Shown in pieces: positions 1 through 6,192 of a DNA stretch of 6,249 bases. Below the pieces are notes generated by a model. It was not told where the DNA came from and ran no database searches. It saw only the letters and a program-made list of their open reading frames with translations. Within the stretch, counting starts at the first letter, position 1. Each line of letters starts with the position of its first letter. This DNA is from Burkholderiaceae bacterium (GTDB lineage: Bacteria > Pseudomonadota > Gammaproteobacteria > Burkholderiales > Burkholderiaceae_C). A program made the translations under genes and the position numbers. The stretch lies in NCBI GenBank assembly GCA_031276435.1, contig JAISNB010000141.1:1-6249 (forward strand), written 5' to 3'.

Positions 1-33
1 CATTGCAAGGGCCGTAGGCCCGTGGCAATCCAT
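1..33 (+). repeat. REP-like palindromic repeat, copy 1
   Basis: This is an imperfect palindrome. The outer arms are ATTGC (2-6) and GCAAT (25-29), and the inner arms are GGGCC (9-13) and GGCCC (17-21) around a GTA loop. It ends in GCAATCCAT (25-33). The same ends, CATTGC(A/G)AGG and GCAATCCAT, occur in opposite orientation at 180-222, so this looks like a member of a dispersed intergenic repeat family. From memory, repeats with CATTGCGAG...GCAATC ends are scattered through many bacterial genomes; I cannot name the family with certainty. It may begin before the window edge. Confidence 0.6.
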
Positions 34-91
34 ACATTCTTTCCACAACGCAACCGACATGCGCACTTTGCGCGGCAAAACAACCCTCTCT

Positions 92-141
92 CACTCCTGC
101 CTGGCACTTTTGTTCCATAGGGACAGAGAAGGGCAAACGGC
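92..141 (+). repeat. Degenerate CTC/GAG-type intergenic repeat, left copy
   Basis: This segment contains CCCTCTCTC, then CTGCC-TGGCAC, then GGGACAGAG and GAGAAGGGCAAACGGC (126-141). It aligns by eye with 5947-5993, which has CTGCC-GGGGCAC, AGGGAGAG and GAGAAAGGCAAACGGC (5978-5993; 15 of 16 bases identical). The two copies are in the same orientation, about 5.85 kb apart, one on each side of the gene block. The left copy has lost most of the CTCTCCCT/AGGGAGAG hairpin that the right copy keeps. No protein is encoded here. Confidence 0.5.
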
Positions 142-179
142 AGCGTCGCCGGGAAAGGGGTGGCACCAATGAAAGTCGG

Positions 180-222
180 ATGGATTGCTTTCCGCCACGC
201 CTTCGGTTCGCTCCTCGCAATG
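180..222 (-). repeat. REP-like palindromic repeat, copy 2 (inverted)
   Basis: Read on the minus strand, this starts CATTGCGAGG and ends GCAATCCAT. That matches copy 1 at 9 of 10 bases at one end and 9 of 9 at the other; the middle differs. Outer arms are ATTGC (184-188) and GCAAT (217-221). An overlapping perfect stem pairs CGCCTTCG (198-205) with CGAAGGCG (224-231). It lies 68 bp beyond the stop codon of engB, so it sits in the 3' region of that transcript and could act as a 3' stabilising or stop hairpin. There is no T-run to make it a classical intrinsic terminator. Confidence 0.55.
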
Positions 223-289
223 GCGAAGGCGCTTTGGGGTTGGTTTCGCTTGTCAAGCGCCGGGAATGCGCGGCGGTCGGGCGGCTTTT

Positions 290-1159
290 TTATTCGGCAT
301 CTCGCAAATCAGCGGGGTGGGCGTCCTTATCCGCAGCAGTGGCGGCGGGCGGCGTGGCGGCATCGACGCACTGGCGCAGCCACAGCGCCGCTTCAGCCAC
401 GCCCTGGCGTTTGAGGGCGGAAAACAGTTGCACGTCGCCGCCGCCGGTTTGCAGGCGGGCAATGGACAAGGCTCTGGCCTGCCCGGAGCGGCCAAGCTTG
501 TCGGCCTTGGTCAGCAGCACCAGAAAGGGCAGCCCCGCTTCGACGCGCGGGCGGATGACTTCCAGCAGCGCCTCGTCCAGGTCCTTGATGCCGTGGCGCG
601 CGTCGCACAGCATGACCACGCCCTGAAGGCCGGGGCGCGAGACCAGGTAGTTGACCATTACCTGCTGCCAGCGCGCTTTGTCGGCTTGGGGTACGGCGGC
701 GTAGCCATAGCCGGGCAAGTCCGCCAGTACGGCGTCCATGGCGCCCTGGCGTCCCAGCGCAAACAGGTTGATGTGCTGCGTGCGGCCCGGTTTTTTGGAG
801 GCAAAGGCCAGTTGCGTTTGCTGCGTCAGTGTGTTGATGGCGGTGGATTTGCCAGCGTTGGAGCGGCCAACAAAGGCGATTTCGGGCACGTCCACATCTG
901 CAAGCTGGTGCAATTGCGCCGCCGTGGTGAGAAAGCGGGCCGTGTGCAGCCAGCCCAGCGCGGCCCGGGCCGGATCGCTGGGGCCAAGGGCGCGCGCTCG
1001 CGCGGAAGGTTTTTTGACGGGCCTGACTTCGTGGGGGCCTGGGTTTGGGCCAAGGGGGTGGATTTGGGGGGCGGCTCGCTGCTGGCACTTGTGGCCTTTT
1101 GGGGCTGCGGCGGGACGGCTTTTGCGGCCATCGCACTGCCTGTGCGCGCGGCAAGCCAT
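290..1159 (-). CDS. engB: Ribosome biogenesis GTP-binding protein EngB (YihA/YsxC)
   Basis: This is a GTPase of the TrmE-Era-EngA-EngB family; known members are needed for large ribosomal subunit assembly in the cytoplasm. With the ATG at 1159 the protein has 289 residues. All nucleotide-binding motifs are present: G1 GRSNAGKST (98-106), G2 Thr in PGRT (124-127), G3 DLPG (147-150), G4 TKAD (217-220) and G5 FSALKRQG (246-253). The conserved core begins near ALGWLHTARF (67-76). The family is usually about 200-230 residues, so about 65 residues at the N-terminus are extra, rich in Pro, Ala, Arg and Lys. I found no ATG, GTG or TTG codon in frame between the 1159 start and Leu83, inside the core, so a shorter start is not available. 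An in-frame ATG at 1180 is the alternative. Neither has a good ribosome binding site. It is transcribed divergently from the cytochrome gene. Function is near certain; the start is less sure. Confidence 0.95.
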   Translation of the reverse strand: MACRAHRQCDGRKSRPAAAPKGHKCQQRAAPQIHPLGPNPGPHEVRPVKKPSARARALGPSDPARAALGWLHTARFLTTAAQLHQLADVDVPEIAFVGRSNAGKSTAINTLTQQTQLAFASKKPGRTQHINLFALGRQGAMDAVLADLPGYGYAAVPQADKARWQQVMVNYLVSRPGLQGVVMLCDARHGIKDLDEALLEVIRPRVEAGLPFLVLLTKADKLGRSGQARALSIARLQTGGGDVQLFSALKRQGVAEAALWLRQCVDAATPPAATAADKDAHPADLRDAE

Positions 1160-1165
1160 GCGGGC

Positions 1166-1175
1166 ATTGTAGAAT
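1166..1175. promoter_or_regulatory. Possible overlapping divergent -10 elements
   Basis: The ten bases ATTGTAGAAT can be read as a -10 box in both directions: TAGAAT (1170-1175) towards the cytochrome gene and TACAAT (complement of 1166-1171) towards engB. The plus-strand start point would fall near 1182, giving a leader of about 34 nt before the ATG at 1216. No good -35 box is visible on either strand, so this rests on the -10 match and on position alone. Confidence 0.3.
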
Positions 1176-1215
1176 CCCATGAGCTTCGCGCCACCACGAT
1201 TACACAAAGAGTCGC

Positions 1216-1860
1216 ATGAAAATGGCCATTTCAAAAACGTCACTCGCGGCCTTGCTGGCTGCTTCCTCGATTGTCTGGGGCATTCCGGTTGCTTTTGCCC
1301 AGCAGGCGGCGGTGCAACCCGATCCGGAAAAAGGCAGCGCCAGCTTTGCCACGGTCTGCATTGCCTGCCATGGGCCGGATGGCAATTCAAACGCGGCGCT
1401 GCCCACGCAGCCCAAGCTGGCGCAGCAGCACCCGGCCTACTTGATCAAGCAGTTGCGCGAGTTCAGAAGCGGCGTGCGTGAAAACGCCATCATGAAGCCT
1501 TTTGCCGATATGTTGACCGAAGAGGATCTGGTCAACATTCCCGCCTGGCTGACCACGCAAAAGGCCGCGCCCGGCGAGGCCAAGAACGCCCAGACCGTGT
1601 TTTTGGGCGAGCAAATCTACCGCGGCGGCATCATGGATCGCAATGTGCCCGCCTGCGCGGGTTGCCACGGCCCCAATGGCTCGGGCATTCCGGCGCAGTA
1701 TCCGCGCGTGGCGGGCCAGTTCCCCGAGTACACCGAGGCCCAGTTGCTGACTTTCCGCGATGGTGTGCGCAAGAACAACGACGTGATGGCGCAAGTGGCT
1801 GCCAAAATGAACGATCGCGAGATCAAGGCTGTGGCCGATTACATCGCTGGCCTGCGCTGA
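1216..1860 (+). CDS. Diheme cytochrome c, c4/c553 type, periplasmic
   Basis: This is an exported electron carrier of 214 residues with two cytochrome c domains. A signal peptide covers residues 1-28: basic start, hydrophobic stretch, then a cleavage site after AFA (26-28). The heme motifs are CIACH (48-52) and CAGCH (147-151), one per domain, about 100 residues apart as in cytochrome c4. Likely axial methionines are Met93 (NAIMKPFA) and Met191 (NDVMAQVA). Cytochrome c4 proteins are known to pass electrons from the bc1 complex towards terminal oxidases; that role is inferred here. AAAGAG (1206-1211) is a possible ribosome binding site only 4 nt before the ATG. A second ATG at 1222 has better spacing, so the start may be two codons later. 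The gene precedes resB and ccsB on the same strand, whose products would attach its hemes. The domain call is firm; the exact subfamily is not. Confidence 0.93.
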   Translation: MKMAISKTSLAALLAASSIVWGIPVAFAQQAAVQPDPEKGSASFATVCIACHGPDGNSNAALPTQPKLAQQHPAYLIKQLREFRSGVRENAIMKPFADMLTEEDLVNIPAWLTTQKAAPGEAKNAQTVFLGEQIYRGGIMDRNVPACAGCHGPNGSGIPAQYPRVAGQFPEYTEAQLLTFRDGVRKNNDVMAQVAAKMNDREIKAVADYIAGLR

Positions 1861-1907
1861 GCGCGCGCGGCCATGAGGCGCTGCCGCCGCCCCACCATTG
1901 GCCGCCG

Positions 1908-1925
1908 CCCGCCCGCTTGGGCGGG
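1908..1925 (+). other. Strong GC hairpin between the cytochrome gene and resB
   Basis: CCCGCCC (1908-1914) and GGGCGGG (1919-1925) form a perfect 7-bp all-GC stem around a GCTT loop, 48 nt after the cytochrome stop codon. No T-run follows, so it is not a standard intrinsic terminator. In a shared transcript it could protect the 3' end of the cytochrome message or limit read-through into resB, which would let the carrier be made in larger amounts than the synthase. That role is inference. The rest of the 162-bp gap (1861-2022) shows no gene. Confidence 0.45.
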
Positions 1926-2022
1926 GCCATGCTGCAGGGGCGCGGCCTTGGAGCATCCCCATGTTTTTGTTTCGCGCCGCAAGAGGCCACGCGCATGATC
2001 GTTTTTGCCGCGCCAGAGTGCC

Positions 2023-4242
2023 ATGCTGACTGAACCAGGCGCGTCGTCGCCGCCGATTGTCCAACCGCCCGGACAGCGGGCGCGCCGCTGGCGCGTCGGG
2101 CAGCAGGTGAGTGAGCTGCTGTCGTCCATGCGGTTTGCCATCTCGCTGCTGACGCTCATTTGCATTGCTTCCATCATTGGCACCGTGCTCAGGCAGCACG
2201 AACCCGCCAGCAACTACGTCAACCAGTTCGGGCCGTTCTGGGCCGATGTGTTCCTCAAACTCGGCCTCAACGCGGTTTATGGCGCGTGGTGGTTCCTGCT
2301 GATTCTGGCGTTTCTGGTGACCAGCACCTTGCTGTGCATTGCGCGCAACGCGCCCCGGTTTCTGGCCGACCTCAGAAGCTGCAAGGAAAACATTCGCGAG
2401 CAATCGTTGCAGGCGTTTCACCACAAGGCCACGGCCACGGTGGCGCAAACGCCCCAGGCGGCGGCGCGCCGCATGGGCGAGATGCTGGTGGCCAGCGGCT
2501 GGAAGGTGCGGCTGCAAGAGCGCACGCAGCCAGGCGGCACTACCGCCGTCATGCTGGCCGCGCGCGCGGGCGCGGCCAACAAACTGGGCTACATTGCCGC
2601 GCACAGCGCCATCGTGCTGATTTGCCTGGGCGGCCTGCTCGATGGCGATCTGGTGGTGCGCGCGCAAACCTGGTTGGGTGGCAAATCCGTTTACCGCGGC
2701 AGCGGCTTGATCTCGGAAGTGCCGCCCGAGCACTGGCTCGCGCAAGGCAATCCCACCTTCCGGGGCAACTTGTTCGTGCCCGAAGGCGCTATCTCCAGCA
2801 CCGCCGTGCTTAGCCAGTCCGACGGCGTACTGTTGCAGGATTTGCCATTTGCCATCGAACTGAAAAAATTCATCGTCGAGTATTACGACAGTGGCATGCC
2901 CAGGCTGTTTGCCAGCGAGGTCACGCTGCACGACCGCGCCACCGGCCAGCAGGTGGACAAACGCATCGAGGTCAACCACCCGGCCCGCTTCAAGGGCATA
3001 GAAATCTACCAGTCCAGCTTCGACGATGGCGGCTCCAGCGTGACCGTGCAGGCGCTGCCCATGCAAGAGCCAAGCCCGTCCTTTGATCTGCAAGGTGTGA
3101 TTGGCGGCAAGTCTGAAATCACCAACGGCCAGAACAAACTGACGGTGGAATACACCGGCCTGCGCGTCATCAACGTGGAGAACATGGCCGCGGGCGGCGA
3201 CCCGGCGGATTCGGACGCCGCCACAGCCGCTGGCGCGCACGGCGGTGGCAACTGGATGGACCGCCTTGAAAAGCGCTTGGGCGCGGCCGACAAACCCGCT
3301 GTGGCGCGCAAACTGGTCAACGTAGGCCCCAGCCTGGGCTACAAACTGCGCGACGCCGCCGGGCAGGCGCGCGAATACCACAACTACATGCGGCCAGTCG
3401 CGGACGAAGAAGGCGGCGGCGCGCTCGTTTTCCTGATGGGCGTGCGCGACACGCCAGCCGAACCATTCCGCTACCTGCGCATTCCCGCCGATGAGGCGGG
3501 GTCTTTGCAAGGCTTCTTCGCGCTGCGCGATGCCCTGCGCAATCCAGACCTGCGCGCCAGGGCCATCAGCCGCTACGTGGCGCAAGTGACCGAGCCTGAC
3601 CAGAAAGAACTGGCCGAGCAATTGAGCGCCTCAACGGCGCGCGTGCTCGACTTGTTTGCGGGCGAAGCGTCCACCGCGCAAGGCCAGGAAACGGGCGGCC
3701 TGCAAGCGGTATCGAACTTCATCGAAACCACGGTGCCGCCGACCGAGCGCGAGCGCGCCACCGGTGTGCTGCTGCGCATTCTGGGCGGCGCGCTCTACCA
3801 GCTTGACGCGCTGGCGCGCGAAGGCGCTGGCAGGCCCCCATTGGGCGAGGACGCGGCCAGCGCCAGATACCTGAACCTGGCGGTGCTGGCGCTCTCGGAC
3901 ATCCATTTCTATCCGGCGCCCGTGGCCTTGCAACTCAAGGACTTCAAACAAGTGCAAGCCAGCGTTTTCCAGGTGGCGCGCGCGCCAGGCAAAAACGCCG
4001 TCTACCTGGGCTGCGCCTTGCTGGTGCTGGGTGTTTTCGCCATGCTCTACGTGCGCGACAGGCGTCTTTGGATCTGGCTGACGGCTTGCGGTGGCGGGCA
4101 AGGCGCGCCAGCGACGGCGGCGCAAGAGTCGCTGGCGGTCATGGCCATGTCAACCAACCGCAAAATGCTGGACGCGGATCAGCAATTCGATGTGCTCAAG
4201 CGCCGCCTGTTGGGGCCGGCAGCGGAAAGTAACGCGCCATGA
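2023..4242 (+). CDS. resB: Cytochrome c biogenesis protein ResB (System II synthase subunit)
   Basis: ResB (also called Ccs1, and CcsB in some schemes) works with the WWD-domain protein to carry heme over the inner membrane and attach it to apocytochromes c. The protein has 739 residues. It has the family layout: a cytoplasmic N-terminus, membrane segments near 37-57, 89-107 and 186-206, a periplasmic domain from about 207 to 655, a last membrane segment at 659-677 and a cytoplasmic tail. SSMRFAISLLTLICIASIIG (35-54) is a typical ResB start of segment 1. His194 lies inside segment 3 and is a candidate heme ligand (inference). A Gly/Ala/Asp-rich low-complexity stretch lies at 388-409. I chose the ATG at 2023, with AGAG (2015-2018) upstream; an in-frame TTG at 2005 would add six residues and is less likely. 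The stop overlaps the ccsB start by four bases, so translation of the pair is probably coupled. Confidence 0.95.
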   Translation: MLTEPGASSPPIVQPPGQRARRWRVGQQVSELLSSMRFAISLLTLICIASIIGTVLRQHEPASNYVNQFGPFWADVFLKLGLNAVYGAWWFLLILAFLVTSTLLCIARNAPRFLADLRSCKENIREQSLQAFHHKATATVAQTPQAAARRMGEMLVASGWKVRLQERTQPGGTTAVMLAARAGAANKLGYIAAHSAIVLICLGGLLDGDLVVRAQTWLGGKSVYRGSGLISEVPPEHWLAQGNPTFRGNLFVPEGAISSTAVLSQSDGVLLQDLPFAIELKKFIVEYYDSGMPRLFASEVTLHDRATGQQVDKRIEVNHPARFKGIEIYQSSFDDGGSSVTVQALPMQEPSPSFDLQGVIGGKSEITNGQNKLTVEYTGLRVINVENMAAGGDPADSDAATAAGAHGGGNWMDRLEKRLGAADKPAVARKLVNVGPSLGYKLRDAAGQAREYHNYMRPVADEEGGGALVFLMGVRDTPAEPFRYLRIPADEAGSLQGFFALRDALRNPDLRARAISRYVAQVTEPDQKELAEQLSASTARVLDLFAGEASTAQGQETGGLQAVSNFIETTVPPTERERATGVLLRILGGALYQLDALAREGAGRPPLGEDAASARYLNLAVLALSDIHFYPAPVALQLKDFKQVQASVFQVARAPGKNAVYLGCALLVLGVFAMLYVRDRRLWIWLTACGGGQGAPATAAQESLAVMAMSTNRKMLDADQQFDVLKRRLLGPAAESNAP
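4224..4229 (+). promoter_or_regulatory. Ribosome binding site of ccsB inside resB
   Basis: GGAAAG ends 9 nt before the ATG at 4239 and lies within the last codons of resB. Together with the ATGA overlap (4239-4242) it supports the start chosen for ccsB and points to coupled translation of the two synthase subunits. Confidence 0.5.
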
Positions 4243-5615
4243 ACACCACCACAACGACCACGCCGACGACCACCACCACGCCAGCGGCAACAGGCGTGAC
4301 AACGACACTGACGCCGGGCTATTTTGCCCGGCGCACCTGGGGCGACTGGCTGTTTGCCGCGCTGGCGCTGGCGGGCCTGGCAGTGGCCCTTGCGCGCCAC
4401 CACGGCGCCATGGACGGGTATGAAAAAGCCATTCTGGCGGCCACGGCGCCCGGCCTGATCGGGCTGGGGTGGTTCTGGCGCCCGCTGCGTGGCCTGATGG
4501 TGGTGGTGGCGGCGCTGGCGCTGCTGGCCGTCGCCCTGTACGGCGGCGACTTGCAGCGCGCCGACAGCACGTTCTGGCTGAAATACTTCCTCTCCAGCCA
4601 ATCGGCCATCCTGTGGATGAGCGTGCTGTTTTTCATGAGCACCGTTTTTTACTGGATCGGCATGTTCTGCGGCACGCGGCAGGCGGCGGCGGACGTGTTC
4701 GAGGGCATCGGCTGCAAACTGGTTTGGGTGGCGGTCACACTGGCACTGGCCGGAACCCTGGCGCGCTGGTACGAAAGCCACCTGATGGGGCCGGGCATCG
4801 GCCACATCCCCGTAAGCAACCTGTACGAGGTATTCGTCCTCTTTTGCTGGATGACGGCGCTGTTTTACCTGTACTACGAAGAACAGTACAAAACGCGCGC
4901 GCTGGGCGCGTTCGTCATGCTGGTGGTCAGCGCCGCGGTCGGATTCTTGCTCTGGTACGCGCTGGTGCGCGACGCCCAGCAAATCCAGCCGCTGGTACCG
5001 GCGCTGCAAAGCTGGTGGATGAAACTGCACGTGCCAGCCAACTTCATCGGCTACGGCACATTCGCGCTGGCCGCCATGGTGGCCTTTGCCTACCTGGTCA
5101 AGCAACAGGCCGACGAGCGGCGCTGGTACAAACTGGCGCCCATCTGGCTGTTCGGCATGGCGCTGTGCTTTGTGCCCATTGCGTTTCGCCAGCGCAACCT
5201 GGCCGAAGCCGGGGGCAGCTACTGGCTCTGGTACGCGGTGGCCGCGGCGCTGGTGGTGGGCATGATCGTGCTTGGCCGCCGCCGCATTGCCGTGCGCCTG
5301 CCCGGCGAGGCGCTGCTGGACGAGCTGATGTACAAATCCATCGCCGTGGGATTCGCCTTTTTCACCATCGCCACGGTGCTGGGCGCGCTCTGGGCAGCAG
5401 AGGCCTGGGGCGGCTACTGGAGTTGGGATCCCAAAGAAACCTGGGCGCTGATCGTCTGGCTCAACTACGCGGCCTGGCTGCACATGCGCCTGATGAAAGG
5501 CCTGCGCGGCACAGTGGCCGCCTGGTGGGCGCTGGCCGGGCTGGCCGTCACCACGTTTGCCTTTATTGGCGTGAACATGTTCCTCTCGGGCCTGCACAGC
5601 TATGGCAATTTGTAA
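4239..5615 (+). CDS. ccsB: c-type cytochrome biogenesis protein CcsB (CcsA/ResC family, WWD domain)
   Basis: This is the heme-handling membrane subunit of the System II cytochrome c synthase, partner of ResB. Names vary: ccsB in many proteobacterial annotations, ccsA or resC elsewhere. It has 458 residues and many membrane segments (for example about 36-54, 125-143, 193-213, 221-241, 266-288, 328-346, 368-388 and 427-450). The tryptophan-rich WWD signature is WGGYWSWDPKETWAL (390-404). Histidines in the places expected for the family are His264 (LHVPANF) before the WWD motif and His453 (GLHSYGNL) near the C-terminus, the likely periplasmic heme ligands, with His415 as a likely membrane ligand; these roles come from work on related CcsBA proteins. 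The N-terminus has an unusual threonine run, MNTTTTTTPTTTTTP (1-15), before the conserved GYFARRTWGDWLFA (27-40). A GTG at codon 20 (4296) is a possible later start with no clear ribosome binding site. The product ends the three-gene plus-strand block. Confidence 0.95.
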   Translation: MNTTTTTTPTTTTTPAATGVTTTLTPGYFARRTWGDWLFAALALAGLAVALARHHGAMDGYEKAILAATAPGLIGLGWFWRPLRGLMVVVAALALLAVALYGGDLQRADSTFWLKYFLSSQSAILWMSVLFFMSTVFYWIGMFCGTRQAAADVFEGIGCKLVWVAVTLALAGTLARWYESHLMGPGIGHIPVSNLYEVFVLFCWMTALFYLYYEEQYKTRALGAFVMLVVSAAVGFLLWYALVRDAQQIQPLVPALQSWWMKLHVPANFIGYGTFALAAMVAFAYLVKQQADERRWYKLAPIWLFGMALCFVPIAFRQRNLAEAGGSYWLWYAVAAALVVGMIVLGRRRIAVRLPGEALLDELMYKSIAVGFAFFTIATVLGALWAAEAWGGYWSWDPKETWALIVWLNYAAWLHMRLMKGLRGTVAAWWALAGLAVTTFAFIGVNMFLSGLHSYGNL

Positions 5616-5767
5616 GAACCGCACACGCGCTTTTTCGGGAACCACTCCATGCGCGTCGTGGGCGGCAGCGCCAGCATGAACAGCGCGCGCGTGAGCGCGT
5701 AAACCGTCATTGCGGGCATGTGGTATTCCGCCGTCCCGCCCCATGCGCGGCGTGAATGCGTCTATTC

Positions 5768-5793
5768 ACTCTCTCGCCATTTGGAGAGAGAGT
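5768..5793 (+). repeat. CTC/GAG hairpin repeat, module 1
   Basis: ACTCTCTC (5768-5775) pairs perfectly with GAGAGAGT (5786-5793) around a 10-nt loop. It is followed by TGTGAGAGGGTG, which resembles the right arm of module 2. It has no T-run and is best read as a dispersed repeat rather than a terminator on its own. Confidence 0.5.
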
Positions 5794-5812
5794 TGTGAGA
5801 GGGTGCTTTCAC

Positions 5813-5839
5813 ACAAAGCGCGGCGCATTTGTATTTTTT
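5813..5839 (+). terminator. Probable intrinsic terminator of the cytochrome-resB-ccsB block
   Basis: ACAAAGCG (5813-5820) pairs with CGC-A-TTTGT (5824-5832), giving eight base pairs with one bulged A and a three-base CGG loop. An A and then six T (5834-5839) follow directly. It lies about 200 nt after the ccsB stop codon on the same strand, with no gene between, so it could end that transcript. The stem is modest and its left arm overlaps a 13-bp repeat, so confidence is moderate. Confidence 0.45.
5814..5826 (+). repeat. 13-bp direct repeat, copy 1
   Basis: CAAAGCGCGGCGC occurs here and again, exactly, at 5897-5909, 83 bp away in the same orientation. Each copy follows a GAGAGGGTG-type sequence, which suggests duplicated units of a small repeated element. 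Confidence 0.55.
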
Positions 5840-5841
5840 AT

Positions 5842-5861
5842 CCTCGCCCTTTGGGGAGAGG
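5842..5861 (+). repeat. CTC/GAG hairpin repeat, module 2
   Basis: CCTCGCCC (5842-5849) pairs with GGGAGAGG (5854-5861) with one mismatch around a short T-rich loop. It is followed by GGGTGAGGGG (5877-5886). The pattern CCTCnCCC...GGGAGAGGG...GGGTGAGGG is, from memory, common in dispersed intergenic repeats of GC-rich proteobacteria. Confidence 0.5.
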
Positions 5862-5896
5862 GTGGCGCAAAGCGCTGGGTGAGGGGTTCTGCCATG

Positions 5897-5909
5897 CAAA
5901 GCGCGGCGC
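5897..5909 (+). repeat. 13-bp direct repeat, copy 2
   Basis: This is an exact second copy of CAAAGCGCGGCGC (first copy at 5814-5826). Unlike the first copy it is not followed by a T-run, so it does not form a terminator. Confidence 0.55.
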
Positions 5910-5942
5910 TTGGATCAGTGTTGAACTCACCCTTGTATCTTC

Positions 5943-5993
5943 CCCCTGCCGGGGCACGCTCTCCCTCAAAAGGGAGAGAGAAAGGCAAACGGC
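5943..5993 (+). repeat. CTC/GAG hairpin repeat, module 3 (right copy of the flanking repeat)
   Basis: CTCTCCCT (5959-5966) pairs perfectly with AGGGAGAG (5971-5978) around CAAA. A small CCCC-TGCC-GGGG hairpin (5943-5954) precedes it. The end, GAGAAAGGCAAACGGC (5978-5993), matches 126-141 at 15 of 16 bases, and CTGCC-GGGGCAC matches the left copy as well. It is the better preserved of the two copies that flank the gene block. Confidence 0.55.
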
Positions 5994-6017
5994 GTGGGCA
6001 GTAAGAGTGCCTCCCCC

Positions 6018-6049
6018 GCACGGCGCGCCAAAGGGCGCGCGCGTCGTGC
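6018..6049 (+). other. Strong GC hairpin in the right intergenic region
   Basis: GCACG (6018-6022) plus GCGCGCC (6023-6029) pair with GGCGCGC (6034-6040) plus CGTGC (6045-6049), with an AAAG loop and a four-base bulge (6041-6044). That is 12 base pairs. No T-run follows. It may be a factor-assisted stop signal, a repeat, or chance in very GC-rich DNA. Confidence 0.35.
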
Positions 6050-6192
6050 GTGCTGCTTGGGCCGTGGATGGCAGGCCGCGCCGTTTTCCCGGAAAAGACG
6101 ATTTTTTCTTTTGGCGCGCGCGGCCCGCCTGCTGGCTTGTCTGGCTTGCGCGCGTTTGGGGTGGGCAGCGGGGTGTTTTTGCTTGCTTGCCG

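Larger units (their letters stand above)
5616..6192. other. Repeat-rich intergenic region after ccsB
   Basis: I find no gene here that I can support with confidence. The first part (5600-5761) holds a short minus-strand open frame with GC-rich third codon positions, discussed in the findings. Positions 5758-5993 hold a cluster of CTC/GAG hairpin repeats and a probable terminator. Positions 6018-6130 are GC-rich and hold strong hairpins plus a short palindrome, TTTTCC-C-GGAAAA (6084-6096), shortly before a T6 run (6102-6107). Small open frames on both strands at 5966-6218 encode only very basic or low-complexity peptides and look accidental. Confidence 0.6.

Noticed and set aside
247..259. CGCTTG-T-CAAGCG palindrome downstream of engB as an operator or terminator
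   Set aside because: The spacer of one base leaves little stem, there is no T-run on the engB transcript side, and a 6-bp palindrome is not rare.
185..1219. A 344-codon open frame on the plus strand opposite engB
   Set aside because: The minus strand carries all five GTPase motifs of EngB. The plus frame is Gly/Ala-rich with no domain and runs through the repeat at 180-222.
1387..3621. A 744-codon open frame on the minus strand opposite the cytochrome gene and resB
   Set aside because: It lies antisense to two well-supported genes, has His/Gln/Arg/Ala-rich composition without a recognisable domain, and is the kind of long shadow frame that GC-rich codon use produces.
5704..5720. CATTGCGGGCATG as a possible third REP-like element
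   Set aside because: Only the CATTGCG end is present; there is no matching GCAATCCAT arm nearby.
4179..5744. A 521-codon open frame on the minus strand opposite ccsB
   Set aside because: It is antisense to a clear membrane protein gene and is rich in His, Gln, Arg and Gly with no motif. It is a GC-rich shadow.
6084..6107. TTTTCC-C-GGAAAA followed by a T6 run as a plus-strand terminator
   Set aside because: The stem is mostly A-T with almost no loop and is separated from the T-run by five bases. There is no supported plus-strand gene just upstream, so I do not list it as a terminator.
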